Below are positions 1-8,611 of a stretch of 13,431 nt of DNA, piece after piece; position 1 is the first letter of the stretch; the number at the start of each line of letters is the position of its first letter. Source of the stretch: Physocladia obscura. Taxonomy: Eukaryota > Chytridiomycota > Chytridiomycetes > Chytridiales > Chytriomycetaceae. The stretch is taken from positions 1 through 13,431 of the forward strand of contig JADGJH010000322.1 in the NCBI GenBank assembly GCA_027596945.1, written 5' to 3'. The notes beneath the pieces are model-generated. The model saw only the letters and a program-made list of their open reading frames with translations, ran no database searches and was not told the DNA's origin. The position numbers and the translations under genes were made by a program.

Positions 1-7
1 GGAAAAG

Positions 8-1020
8 GGTTGCTTGGATGATCGATACGTTTGGAACGAAAGAATTACGTGAAAAATACCTTCCTGCCCTCTCCCGAATGGATATAATTGCTTCGTATTG
101 TTTGACGGAGGCATCATCCGGCTCTGACGCCGCGTCACTGGAAACGACTGCCAAGCGCGATGGCGACCATTATATTCTCAATGGCTCAAAGGCTTTTATT
201 TCTGGGGCGGGAACATCGGATTTATACCTTGTCATGGTCAGAACAGGAGGACCCGGGCCGAACGGAATCACTGCGGTTTTGGTTGAAAAGAATACGGCGG
301 GGCTCTCGTTTGGAAAAAGCGAGGATAAAATTGGTTGGAAGTGTCAACCGACCAGAGGTTTTGTTTACAATTTTTTTTCAGTACTGTATTCTTCTGTTAA
401 TTTTTGATTTTTATTGACTGGATCTCTTGTAGTTATGACTTTTGAGGATTGCAGAATCCCGATTAGTAATACTTTGGGGCAAGAAGGCAAAGGATTTAAT
501 TATGCAATGAAAGGTCTCAATGGCAGTCGGTTGAACATTGCGTCATGTTCTCTGGGAGGTGCACAATCTGCTTTGGAGGTTTTTATGTGTTTTTTGCACA
601 CATATTTGCGTGTCAATCTTTATGTCTAATTCGAAGATAACGACATTATAGGCAGCTGTCGATTACAGTCACATTCGTAAGCAATTCAACAGCCCATTGT
701 CATCTTTCCAAAATGTCCAGTTCAAGCTCTCTGAAATGGCGGTGCGACTGACTGCAGCACGCTTAATGGTGCGCAATGCAGCGCGTGCTGCTGACGAACA
801 GTCACCAAAGGCAGTTGTAGCTTGTGCAATGGCAAAAATATTTGCAGCGGAAGAATGCTTTAAAATCGCGGACGAAGCTGTGCAAATTCACGGTGGATAT
901 GGATACTTGAACGATTATCCAGTTGGACAATACATGAGAGACTTACGAATCCATAGGATTTTGGGAGGTACAAGCGAAGTCATGAAAATTATTGTGGCGC
1001 GTGAGATTTTGAAGGAGTAA
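8..1020 (+). CDS. ACAD8: Isobutyryl-CoA dehydrogenase (ACAD8-type acyl-CoA dehydrogenase), 5' partial
   Basis: Mitochondrial flavoenzyme family that oxidises isobutyryl-CoA to methacrylyl-CoA in valine breakdown. Exons are about 8-357, 433-578 and 652-1020. The two introns are 75 and 73 bp with donors GTTTTG and GTTTTT, and both splices keep frame. A probable acceptor at 6-7 opens the first visible exon, so the N-terminal part lies outside the window; about 288 residues remain. ACAD8 landmarks are clear: [84 protein letters not shown]. Oddity: the motif carrying the family's catalytic glutamate (ILEG) reads ILGG here, from a GGA codon at 964-966, and the alternative glutamate site used by isovaleryl-CoA and long-chain dehydrogenases is Ser (NGSR). 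The family call is firm; activity is uncertain. It converges on the next gene, 72 bp between stops. Confidence 0.9.
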
Positions 1021-1092
1021 AAAACACTTCTCTTAGACTAAAAAATACAACAAAACACGAAAGGAAAGAAAAAGAGAGAAGAAGGCAAACAA

Positions 1093-1635
1093 TCACAGCT
1101 TTGCTTTCAATTTTGAGATGCCTTCGGCCAACACATCATCTACCGCAGCATCGACAGGATTCACACTTCCGTCAAATGAATCCTTGGAGTCATAAACATG
1201 CGACACCCACGGTTTTCCCGCCAACTTAGCGTCAAGTGAGCTCACTTTCAGTTCTGACTTTCCAGTTGCAGCGCCAACCGTAATATTCGATTTTGGCTTG
1301 CTGGTGATTCCGTTCTCTGCGCTGTTCCACATGGTTTCACGGGTGGTTTGCACGATCGCCTGCGAGATTGAGTCGAGCATTGATGGCTTCGCTGTTACTG
1401 CGCTTCCATTGCTTAGCGTTGCGGCTTCATTGTAGATGCTTGACTTTACAGCTGGACCGTTTGTAATCTATGTATAAGAATATTGTATAAAGTTTGATTC
1501 ATTCTGCTCAGCTAGAATGGACAAATCCAGCAGCTTGCAAATATGCATGCTTACCGCTTTTACAATTCCAGACAGGATCTTGCCGCCTGCTCCCAAGAAA
1601 GTTTTTGATGGTTGTGTTTTCTCCCTCTGAGACAT
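1093..1635 (-). CDS. Hypothetical protein, 151 aa, two exons
   Basis: I do not recognise this protein. The model joins exon 1 (1635-1555, MSQREKTQPSK...) to exon 2 (1467-1093) across an 87-bp phase-0 intron with donor GTAAGC and acceptor CATAG. Without the intron only a 95-residue piece is seen. The ATG at 1635 is the first in frame after an in-frame TGA upstream. The product is soluble-looking: no signal peptide or membrane segment, a short amphipathic stretch near residues 12-28 (GGKILSGIVKAI), and a Ser/Ala/Lys-rich body ending in ISKLKAKL. Codons with normal CpG content and a clean splice support a real gene, in contrast to the CpG-void DNA just upstream. It converges on the dehydrogenase gene. 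Function is unknown. Confidence 0.6.
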
Positions 1636-1653
1636 GAGCTTTTGGAAATTTGA

Positions 1654-1660
1654 TGACTCA
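1654..1660. promoter_or_regulatory. TGACTCA box (Gcn4/AP-1-type), upstream of the hypothetical gene
   Basis: An exact TGACTCA lies 18 bases upstream of the minus-strand ATG at 1635. This is the consensus bound by fungal bZIP factors of the Gcn4/AP-1 class. A 7-bp match is expected by chance about once in several kilobases, so only its position argues for function. It may also be too close to the start codon, in which case it would lie in the leader. Confidence 0.2.
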
Positions 1661-1813
1661 AAAATAACATTGCTTTTTCAAAAAGAATTAGAAAAGGCCA
1701 AATATACCAATCACATATTGGATTGCTACTATCAATCAAAAGTGTGAGCTGGAAACAAAATTATTTTATGGGCATATGTTTTAATATTATAAAATATCAC
1801 AGAAAATGAGTCA

Positions 1814-2431
1814 TTGAAACATGCAGTTGATCTGCAAATAATTTATTTACTAAAAAATGGAGAGCACTACCACACTATAACACAAATTAATACTTACTTT
1901 GACACATCATATTGGTTTATTTCATGTTTTCAAGGACATAAGCACCAATGTAATCAAATATGTGAATTATGCAAATTTGTTGAGTGGTCTGTTTGTGACC
2001 AACACATAAATATCCTTGGAACTATCATATAAATGTCATGTGAATTTACATCTCTTCTGTTTGACTTCTGACATTTATTTTGATGACTAACTGCAGTCTC
2101 AAAACAAATATCTGCTAATTTCTCAACATTTTAAGCTTACCCTCTGACTTGATGCCATGCAAAGGCATTGCTGATCTACTATGCAAGCTAGAATGTATCT
2201 AGTGAGCGATCCTATATACTGTTTGAAATAAGTCTGGTGATTATTCTTATTGCTGACTGGTTGTAATATTCAAGTACTTGTTGTAATATACTTGTATTTG
2301 TTTATACTTCAGCTTGTATTTATTCTCAAATTTATGCTGTTGTGTGGCAGGACAATCAAGCACATTGTGTTTGTGTAAAAGAAAGAATTGACTTTTTTCT
2401 TTCTTTTGATTTTAACACAGACATCAAATAA
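1814..2431 (+). pseudogene. Decayed Tc1/mariner (IS630-type) transposase remnant
   Basis: Broken reading frames resemble a Tc1/mariner transposase in the expected order. From 1814 an open stretch of 72 residues has helix-turn-helix-like spacing (DLQIIYLLKNGEHYHTI...). A second frame at about 2034-2220 carries stops but ends with a run like the region before the catalytic core. In the frame of 2222 the peptide AVVWQDNQAH (2339-2365) matches the QDN-x-x-H motif around the second catalytic Asp, followed by SFDFNTDIK (2402-2428), similar to the SPDLNPIE motif that ends in the third acidic residue. The two motifs are closer together than the usual 34 residues, which suggests an internal deletion. 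Several stops are TGA, as CGA to TGA decay would give. I could not identify terminal inverted repeats or target-site duplications, so the borders are only those of the readable part. The family call is by eye. Confidence 0.5.
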
Positions 2432-2755
2432 CAGATATAATTGTAATATTATTAACTGTTGTAAATAATGTGTTGAACAATTATGCTGTGCTGCTATGTT
2501 TTAATACCCATACCCCATAGATGGTATGGTTCAAGTAGTTCTGTAAATGTATTTTGTTATTGCATGTTTTAAGCTGTGCAATTTTTCAACCATTATCAAG
2601 AAAAGTGATACCAGTTATCTTGCAACAAAAAAAATATATATTTGGATGCTAAAAAATACTATTTCCCATAAATATGTCAAAATTAATTAATTAATGATTT
2701 AATTCTTATTTATTTAGAGTAATAGTTTAATTTTTAGTAATTATATTGGAATACG

Positions 2756-2789
2756 ATTAAATATAATTAATATAATTAAATATAATATA
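2756..2789. repeat. AT-only tandem repeat (about 19-bp unit, 1.7 copies)
   Basis: A 19-bp unit beginning ATTAAATATAAT at 2756 is followed at 2775 by a second copy matching its first 12 bases and then diverging. It lies just beyond the CpG-void block and near an AATTAATTAATTAA run at about 2682-2696. It is probably simple-sequence DNA. It could mark the edge of the relic element. Confidence 0.4.
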
Positions 2790-3012
2790 GTTGAATTTGT
2801 TAAACAAAAATTAGCCGCATTTTGTCGTTTTCCAGCCATTTCCATGTAATTTAAGAAATAGGCGTAGACAAGAGTATTTTTATAGCATTTTAGAACACTT
2901 CCATTACCCTGGCCACAGCCAAAGGTTGAGTTCTTCATATTCATATTGCATTATCATACTAGTTATTTATGTGGATTCTATTTATTTACTTCTCCACAAA
3001 ATAAAAGCAAAA
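2790..3012 (+). promoter_or_regulatory. Upstream region of the M28 aminopeptidase gene
   Basis: CpG reappears here (2816 onwards), unlike the block to the left. No clear TATA box or known operator can be pointed out. The 30 bases before the ATG are A-rich (ACAAAATAAAAGCAAAA), a usual fungal leader context. Confidence 0.3.
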
Positions 3013-4381
3013 ATGAAATTCACAGTGTTGTTTGGGATTGCACTCACAGTTGTGTCAACGGCTGCATTCGGACAAAGCAAGCAAAAACCAATCATCCAAG
3101 TCGACAACGTCAAATACAAGAGCAATGCCGACAGCAATAGTAACACAAAGGAATTGTCGTCGTTTGAAGCGCAAATGGCCGCGTTGTTCCGGAACCAGGG
3201 TTTCCGTTTGATTTCAACGGCGGAAGACGATGCGCGCTGGATGTCCGAAGCGGACATTCTTGCGCTATACCAGTCGCAAACACGCTTTATTGACATTACT
3301 GACGGCGATTTAGCTTCGCTGGCCACAAATCCACCTCCGGCACGTTATGGTCTGTAATATGCCACACCACCATTATTAAAAATAAATAAAATAAAATCAA
3401 AAACCAACAATTCAATAACTCTTATAGGACTCCCCACAAAGCCGCGCCATCTCAAAATTGTCAACGAAATCTTGCCGTCAATTTCAATTCCGAAAATGAC
3501 GGAATGGTTGACTACTTTTACTGCTTTCAAAACACGTTATTATCAGAGCCCAACCGGTCTACAGAGTGCTGAATGGCTATATGCGCAAGCCTTGACCGTT
3601 GCTGCGAGTGCAGATCTGACTGCGGTGTCAATCTCTGTGAACAAGTTTAAGCATGATTGGGCTCAGTTCAGCATTATTCTTCGCATTGAGGCGGTCAACT
3701 CCACACTTCCCGCCGACACTCCGGTTGTTATTATCAGTGCGCATCAAGATTCTACAAATATGTGGAATCCATGGTGGGGTGCTGCGCCGGGTGCTGATGA
3801 TGACGGTTCAGGATCATGCACGATTTTCGAGGCATATCGCGTTCTTGTTGAAAACGGTTTTGTTCCACACAGACCAATTGAGTTTCACTGGTACGCGGCC
3901 GAGGAGGCTGGACTTCTGGGGTCGCAAAAAGTCGCTGCAAAATACAAACAGGACGAAATCAATGTAGCTGGTAGGTTTTTTGTTTTAACTGTCTTAATCA
4001 ATTTTTATTAAAAATGCTTTTTGACCAGGCGTTTTTCATTCAGACATGACAGGCTACACTCCTCTCGACGGTCCGGAAGTTATTGGAATGGCAACCGACA
4101 ATGTGGACAGTGACTTGCAAGATTTTGTGAGAAAGCTTACCCAAGTGTACAATCCAGATATTGAAATCATCGACACTTCATGTGGTTATGGTTGCAGTGA
4201 TCATGCATCTTGGACAAAAGCAGGATACCCTGCAGCATTCACATTTGAAACCTCATTCAAGAGTTCTTCTCCGTACATTCACTCAACAAGTGACACTGTT
4301 GAGCATATTACCTTTGAGCACGTGGAAAAGTTTACGAGAATCGCCGTTGGGTTTGCTGTTGAATTAAGTTTGGCGAACTAA
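3013..4381 (+). CDS. Secreted M28-family zinc aminopeptidase (leucine aminopeptidase type)
   Basis: Extracellular or vacuolar enzyme that removes N-terminal residues from peptides with two zinc ions. Exons are 3013-3349, 3428-3970 and 4029-4381 (introns 78 and 58 bp, donors GTCTGT and GTAGGT, both phase 1), giving 410 aa, close to the fungal family norm. The N-terminus is a signal peptide (MKFTVLFGIALTVVSTAAFG), then a propeptide-like segment to about residue 105 (RLISTAEDDARWMSEADI). The catalytic domain keeps every expected metal or catalytic residue: His218 (SAHQDS), Asp237 (GADDDGSG), Glu271-Glu272 (EEAGLLGS), Asp299 (SDMTGY) and His378 (IHSTSDT). Cys345 and Cys349 (CGYGC) fit the conserved disulphide loop before SDHASWTKAGYPAAF. 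The ATG at 3013 is chosen over upstream in-frame codons because it begins the signal peptide. The gene looks intact. Confidence 0.93.
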
Positions 4382-4388
4382 AGATATT

Positions 4389-4437
4389 ACCTTTTTGTTT
4401 TTGTTTTCTTGGTTCAAAAAGAAAATCAAACAAAGGT
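4389..4437. repeat. Imperfect inverted repeat just 3' of the aminopeptidase stop
   Basis: Left arm ACCTTTTTGTTTTTGTTTTC and right arm AAGAAAATCAAACAAAGGT are complementary apart from a few extra T residues. They are separated by a loop of about 8 bases and begin 8 bases after the stop codon. In the transcript this could fold into a 3'-UTR hairpin. The arms are low in complexity, so chance cannot be excluded. The rest of the 4382-4621 gap shows nothing recognisable. Confidence 0.35.
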
Positions 4438-4621
4438 TTTTGAAGAATTTTATCAGTTGATTTGATTTCTTTTGCCAATTCAACTAACAGATGATGGGTC
4501 CAAAATTTCAGATTCATTTCGATTTGGCTTGAGAAATCTGACAGCGCCAAAACGGGCGACTGAAGAAACTTGAAGCAAACAAACAACAAAAAGATCACGT
4601 AAACGTAAAAATACTACGAAA

Positions 4622-5875
4622 ATGGATCCGTTGAACGTGACTTCGGCGGTGACTTCGTGTTTCACGATTTCGGCGGAAACGACCATGATGCCAGACTTTG
4701 TTGGTTACTCACTGCTGGTAGAATCCTCGCTTAATATCACCGACACTGCTTCTATGGATACTTATTTGGCTGGACGCCTCGATACAAATCCGGCATACGT
4801 GACCGAATTTAGGTAAAACTTTTGCAGAAAGATGCAAATTAAAACCAAAACTAATAAAAAATAAATAACAACAACTAGATCTGTCTATGACTGTCCCGGC
4901 TGGAATGGCAATCTCGAGCGATACCGTAGTGCCGTGCTGCAGACCGAATGGATAATGCTTGCCCAGAAAGCCGGATGTCTTGCACCTCAAAAAAACACAC
5001 TTATTTGTCCGCAGACTTGTAATATCGCAGCAAATTATCTCAGCAATCGAATATTCCTGAACGCTTCGGTGTGCTCGCAATCTCCTTCATCAACAGCCAT
5101 GACAAACCGCGAGATTCATCTTATGCAGTATGCGCAGACATGTTGGAACTTGCCAACAAACGTTCCATGTCTCGCCGATGTTGCGATAGAACGCAGCTCA
5201 TGCGGATTTATCCAAACGAGTGACGCTGCATCTTATTGCAGCAATTCAACCACGAGCTCGGATTTGTGCTGTGTCAGCTTTTTGGCTGGCGTTTCAGCGA
5301 GCACTTTAATTGTGGGGGCATCAAGTTCAGCCACCGCAACAGAAACTGCAATTATCACCAACAGTTCAGGCGTATCCAGCGATAACTCGACTGCCAGCGG
5401 TAATTTTGTTGCTGGGATATCAAACACTGCCTTTATCGCTGTTGTATCTGTATTGGTATTTGTTATTCTTGTGGCCTGTTTTACTGCTGGCTTTTTCCTA
5501 CGAATGAGACAATTGCGCAAAAACACTGTTGGAAACGAAGTTGAAAACGCGTTGAACGACAAACACAGTAGCACTGATATGGCAGGAGAGGGCGTGGCAG
5601 CGGTTTTCCTTGATGGCGGCAAAGGAAAATTGATTCCTGCCCCAACCTCGCTTGGCGGAGGCAGGAAAGGCGATACGAACCTGGGATCTTTTTCATGGAA
5701 AAACGTGTACAATTCAAAAAACTCGCGATCTGGGATTCTCATTTCCTTTGGAACCAGTATTGATTCGTCAACTGAAAACGAAATGATGGAGAGTCTAGTG
5801 AACCAATCGGTGATTTCTCAATCGATTATGACGACGCAATCTGTTGTTGCGGCACCTATGTTGGCGGCGAAAATT

Positions 5876-5907
<32 letters not shown>

Positions 5908-6364
5908 GCGACCACAGCAGCAGCGTATCAATAGTTTCTATTCGGCAGAATACGTTCCTCCCCCCGGCGGAACCTATGAGCGACAGGAATCCTCGGTCTC
6001 GTTCATGCTTCCAAGCAACGCCATTATGCGACATTTGAAAATGGCAAAAATCAGTCCCACTGAATTCACAATCAAAGAGGATGGGCCCTCTGAAATGTGG
6101 AGCCGCGATACCGAGAAAGGACCTTATAAAGTAAAGGTTCTATTTGATTACCAGCAAGAAAATGACGACGAACTGAACTTGAAGACTGGCGATATTCTGA
6201 TTGTCAAGCTAATTTTCGATGATGGATGGGCGAGAGGGATTGATAAGTTTGGTCGTGCTGGCACTTTTCCGTTGGTTTGCGTTGTTGCTGCAGAGAGTAA
6301 TGGTCAAAGAGAGTATTTTGGAGGTCCTGATGAATTCAAGCGACGTAGCAGTTTGCATTATTAG
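4622..6364 (+). CDS. Single-pass membrane protein with Cys-rich ectodomain and C-terminal SH3 domain
   Basis: Exons 4622-4812 and 4879-6364 (66-bp intron, donor GTAAAA, splice codon AG|A) give 558 aa. Residues 1 to about 240 are Cys-rich with many N-glycosylation sequons (NVT, NIT, NAS, NSS) and end in a Ser/Thr-rich stalk. A hydrophobic helix at about 248-272 (FIAVVSVLVFVILVACF) is followed by basic residues (LRMRQLRK), so the ectodomain should face outside. The cytoplasmic tail holds a polyglutamine run (398-406) and ends in an SH3 domain at about 479-535, with the expected VLFDY, DELNLKTGD, DDGWARG and AGTFP landmarks. Such SH3-tailed membrane proteins are common in early fungi and may connect wall or surface sensing to the cortex. 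That role is inferred; no ligand is evident. Oddity: the N-terminus MDPLNVTSAVTSC is not a usual signal peptide, and no upstream signal exon was found. Confidence 0.88.
5879..5905 (+). repeat. (CAG)9 microsatellite encoding polyglutamine
   Basis: Nine pure CAG codons in frame, followed by CGG CGA CCA and three further CAG codons to 5923. It lies between the membrane segment and the SH3 domain of the membrane protein. Purity of the repeat suggests recent slippage and likely length variation between isolates. Confidence 0.9.
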
Positions 6365-6470
6365 TTTATTCTATTTTTCTGCTTTTTCCTCATTGCTACT
6401 TGTTGTTTTACATTCAAAATTTCTATGCGATGTAGTTTATGATATTTTAATTTTTGTCTCTAGCTTTGTT

Positions 6471-6513
6471 GTTTTGATTTTGTCAAAAAAAAACCGCCCC
6501 ACAAAATCAAAAC
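6471..6513. repeat. Perfect 13-bp inverted repeat ending two bases before the RhoGAP gene ATG
   Basis: GTTTTGATTTTGT (6471-6483) and its exact complement ACAAAATCAAAAC (6501-6513) flank a 17-base spacer made of an A-run then CCGCCCC. The downstream arm ends two bases before the ATG at 6516. It could form a hairpin in the RhoGAP leader or in the 3' end of the SH3 gene transcript. The 6365-6515 gap holds nothing else recognisable. Confidence 0.6.
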
Positions 6514-6515
6514 CC

Positions 6516-8175
6516 ATGCTAACAGAGACTTTCAGTGATATCGATGGATCTAATGATTGTACAAAAAATATTTAAAGCTCTTCCATAACTGAAATGTGTG
6601 GCTAACTTCGCAATTAAATAAAAAAGCGCATTCAACTTTAATCAACGACTCGGATTCTCAATCGGATTCCTCTTCAATCTCTGATTCAAATTCAAGATCT
6701 CGCACTCCATCTCCTCAGCCATTTCTTTCCCTCAGAACTTTTGGTGAATATGGAGCTTTGTTTGCACAAAAGTGGAGAGTAAGTTTGTTTTTATTTTTCA
6801 TGGAATACTACCACTACAACTACTACTATTATTATCCAATTTTCATTATAAAAATAGGATTCATCAAGGCAGATTGAAGAGTCTCTACCCGAAGAACAAG
6901 AAACAGAAATTTTTACATCCGCAGAAAGCCTTGCCCGAGATGTTGCTATAAATAATAGCAGAACTGATGACGATGATTACAACACAATATTTTCCAGTCA
7001 AGCAAGTGGCTTGGTCGAAGCAGCAAATGACATTCTAAATAAAAATCTTGTCTATAATAAGAAACGGCTTAATTATGAACGTCGCGAGCTTTTGGTTGAA
7101 ACTGATTCTTCAAAATTGGGTCTGCATGTGTAAGCAATTTTGACACAAAAATACGCACAAACACAATATTAATTCTTGTCACAAAGCCCAAAGGAAATTG
7201 ATTTGATTACTCAACCGTTGTATATGCGGGATATCGAAGAAGCACACTCGTGTTGCAATTATTTGATGGGATTGGATGCTTTAGGTATGTTTGAGAAGAA
7301 AAAATAAGTAACCTATATTTCTTTCAATAAAAATTTAAAATTGAAACAAAAAAATCAACTAGAATTCAAGAATTCTTCCCATTGGTTCCGAGTTCCTGGC
7401 AACAGCAAAGAGATTGAAGATATAAATGATGAAGGATTCAACTCATACGTTTTGCGTCGCCAACAAAAAGATGCAAAAAATGTGTTCAGAATCATGTCAA
7501 ATCGGTCAGAACCTCAGTGGTTCAAAAAGCAACAATATCCACAGGAACCTTTCTCACCAATTCCAAACATAGTTGCGGGATATTTGAAAAAAATCATATC
7601 CAGCTTGCCAGGTGGCGGTCTGGTGACAGAATATACGCGGAAATTTATTTGTGCTAAATTCTCAGAGAATGTGGCCGAGGAAAATCAATCAGGAGAACAG
7701 AGTTGAGTAATGGTTTCTTTTTTTTTTTTTTTCCTCATTTTTGTTGAAAAAATTTATATGAACATATATTTAAAAAAACAAAGCTCCAAAATTAACGAAA
7801 GCAAATAAAGAATTAATTAAAGACTTGTTGAATGCAAATGCAGCGCGCAGGCAGTTGCTTTACCACATTGCTCAACTCGCCCATAAAATTCTGGCAAATG
7901 ATCCAGTAGAGCCTGCAAGTTTGGCCGTAGTTATTTCAGTACATGATGTGACAGCCTGTGGAGTCTCATCTATTGCAGAAGAATTGAGAAAGTATCAAAA
8001 AAATTTGGGAAATCCTGGTGTTGCAAGTGAAATATATAGTGACAGAAACCGTTATAGTGGTGCAGACCTTGATATTGCTGCGGCCAAAGATATGCGCGCA
8101 TTGCTGGAAGTTTTTGGGAAGTGGAACAGAATTTTGGGACGGATATTTGAAAGTCCCGACGAGTTACTTGGATGA
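6516..8175 (+). CDS. Divergent RhoGAP-domain protein, six exons
   Basis: Exons 6516-6558, 6627-6778, 6858-7129, 7187-7284, 7363-7701 and 7823-8175 splice in frame to 418 aa. Introns are 68, 79, 57, 78 and 121 bp; donors include GTAAGT, GTAAGC and GTATGT, and the first intron has a CTAAC branch site at 6602-6606. Residues 1 to about 155 are Ser/Asp-rich and probably disordered. The rest resembles a RhoGAP, which speeds GTP hydrolysis by Rho-type GTPases: PLYMRDIEEAHSCCNYL leads to HWFRVPGN, where Arg198 takes the place of the arginine finger. Then NIVAGYLKKIISSLPGG resembles VVAxLLKxxLRELPEP, and LLYHIAQLAHKI plus PASLAVV match the later helices. Several secondary positions differ (Arg of LRELP is Ser, PEP is PGG), so activity is uncertain. 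An alternative fourth-exon splice (donor 7128, acceptor 7193) also keeps frame. The exon chain is well supported; the first exon is the weakest part. Confidence 0.7.
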
Positions 8176-8218
8176 GCAGAAGAACACATTGTGTTTACTT
8201 CTGTGGTTTGGAGTAAAA

Positions 8219-8224
8219 AATAAA
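8219..8224 (+). terminator. AATAAA polyadenylation signal candidate for the RhoGAP-like gene
   Basis: AATAAA occurs 44 bases after the TGA at 8173-8175, a plausible distance for a eukaryotic polyadenylation signal. AT-rich DNA makes chance matches common. Confidence 0.35.
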
Positions 8225-8591
8225 TATCATATTTTATTTCAAACTTTTATTTACTTTGCTTCTAGTTGTGAGATTTTCAATAACGGCTCATCCGCAGAGT
8301 TTGGTTGTGAATTTGCAATGCTATTTTTGATATTTTTGACTTATTTGAAAAAAAAAATAAGACAGTTATTGTGATTGGAGGATTTTATTTTTGTTGATCC
8401 AATGTTTCATTTTGTTGAGTGCTGCTTTCTTTCGAAATTTGATAGATGCGAGCTCTTTTATGATGATTATTAGAATTAATAGCGCTCTTTTGCGAACCTT
8501 GACAGCACTCTCGCTAAAGTTAAAGTTTATGTACTGTAATTCCAAATAAATTGAAGTGATAAATTTTTCACCTCAGTTTCGGATTTTAATC

Positions 8592-8600
8592 ATGTTTTGA
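8592..8600 (+). promoter_or_regulatory. Minimal upstream reading frame (ATG TTT TGA)
   Basis: A two-codon frame, ATG TTT TGA, ends 11 bases before the ATG at 8612. If it lies in the leader it could lower or condition translation of the long protein. Whether the transcript starts upstream of it cannot be seen. Confidence 0.25.
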
Positions 8601-8611
8601 AAATTGGGAAA

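Larger units (their letters stand above)
1586..2753. other. CpG-void AT-rich block between divergent genes
   Basis: I find a single CpG (2207-2208) between 1586 and 2753, while TpG and CpA are abundant. Other non-coding stretches of the window are not depleted: the gap 8176-8611 holds about eight CpGs in 436 bp. The block covers the upstream region of the 151-aa gene and contains the transposase relic. This pattern is what long-term cytosine methylation with deamination of CpG to TpG/CpA leaves on a silenced repeat. I see no intact gene or RNA gene in it. Confidence 0.7.
8176..8611. other. Intergenic gap between RhoGAP-like gene and the long disordered-protein gene
   Basis: This 436-bp AT-rich stretch contains an AATAAA near its left end and a very short upstream reading frame near its right end, both listed separately. 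CpG is present at ordinary frequency. I see no tRNA, conserved motif or hidden exon. Open frames here are short continuations of shadows. Confidence 0.5.

Noticed and set aside
1814..2032. Intact small gene of 72 residues
   Set aside because: It sits in CpG-void DNA and reads as the N-terminal part of a decayed transposase with further matching pieces downstream in other frames.
2508..2529. 7-bp hairpin CCATACC/GGTATGG
   Set aside because: Short stem in low-complexity relic DNA; no sign of an RNA gene or of an element end.
1690..2740. Terminal inverted repeats of the transposon relic
   Set aside because: I compared the two ends by eye and found no convincing matching termini or TA duplications, so no element borders are claimed.
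2741..2944. 67-residue minus-strand open frame in the M28 upstream region
   Set aside because: AT-driven Ile/Leu/Asn-rich tail without motif or homology; overlaps simple AT repeats.
2926..3012. Longer N-terminus for the M28 peptidase
   Set aside because: It would place extra hydrophobic sequence before a textbook signal peptide starting at ATG 3013.
5233..5742. 169-residue minus-strand open frame
   Set aside because: Antisense to the stalk and tail of the SH3 membrane protein, whose domains are clear.
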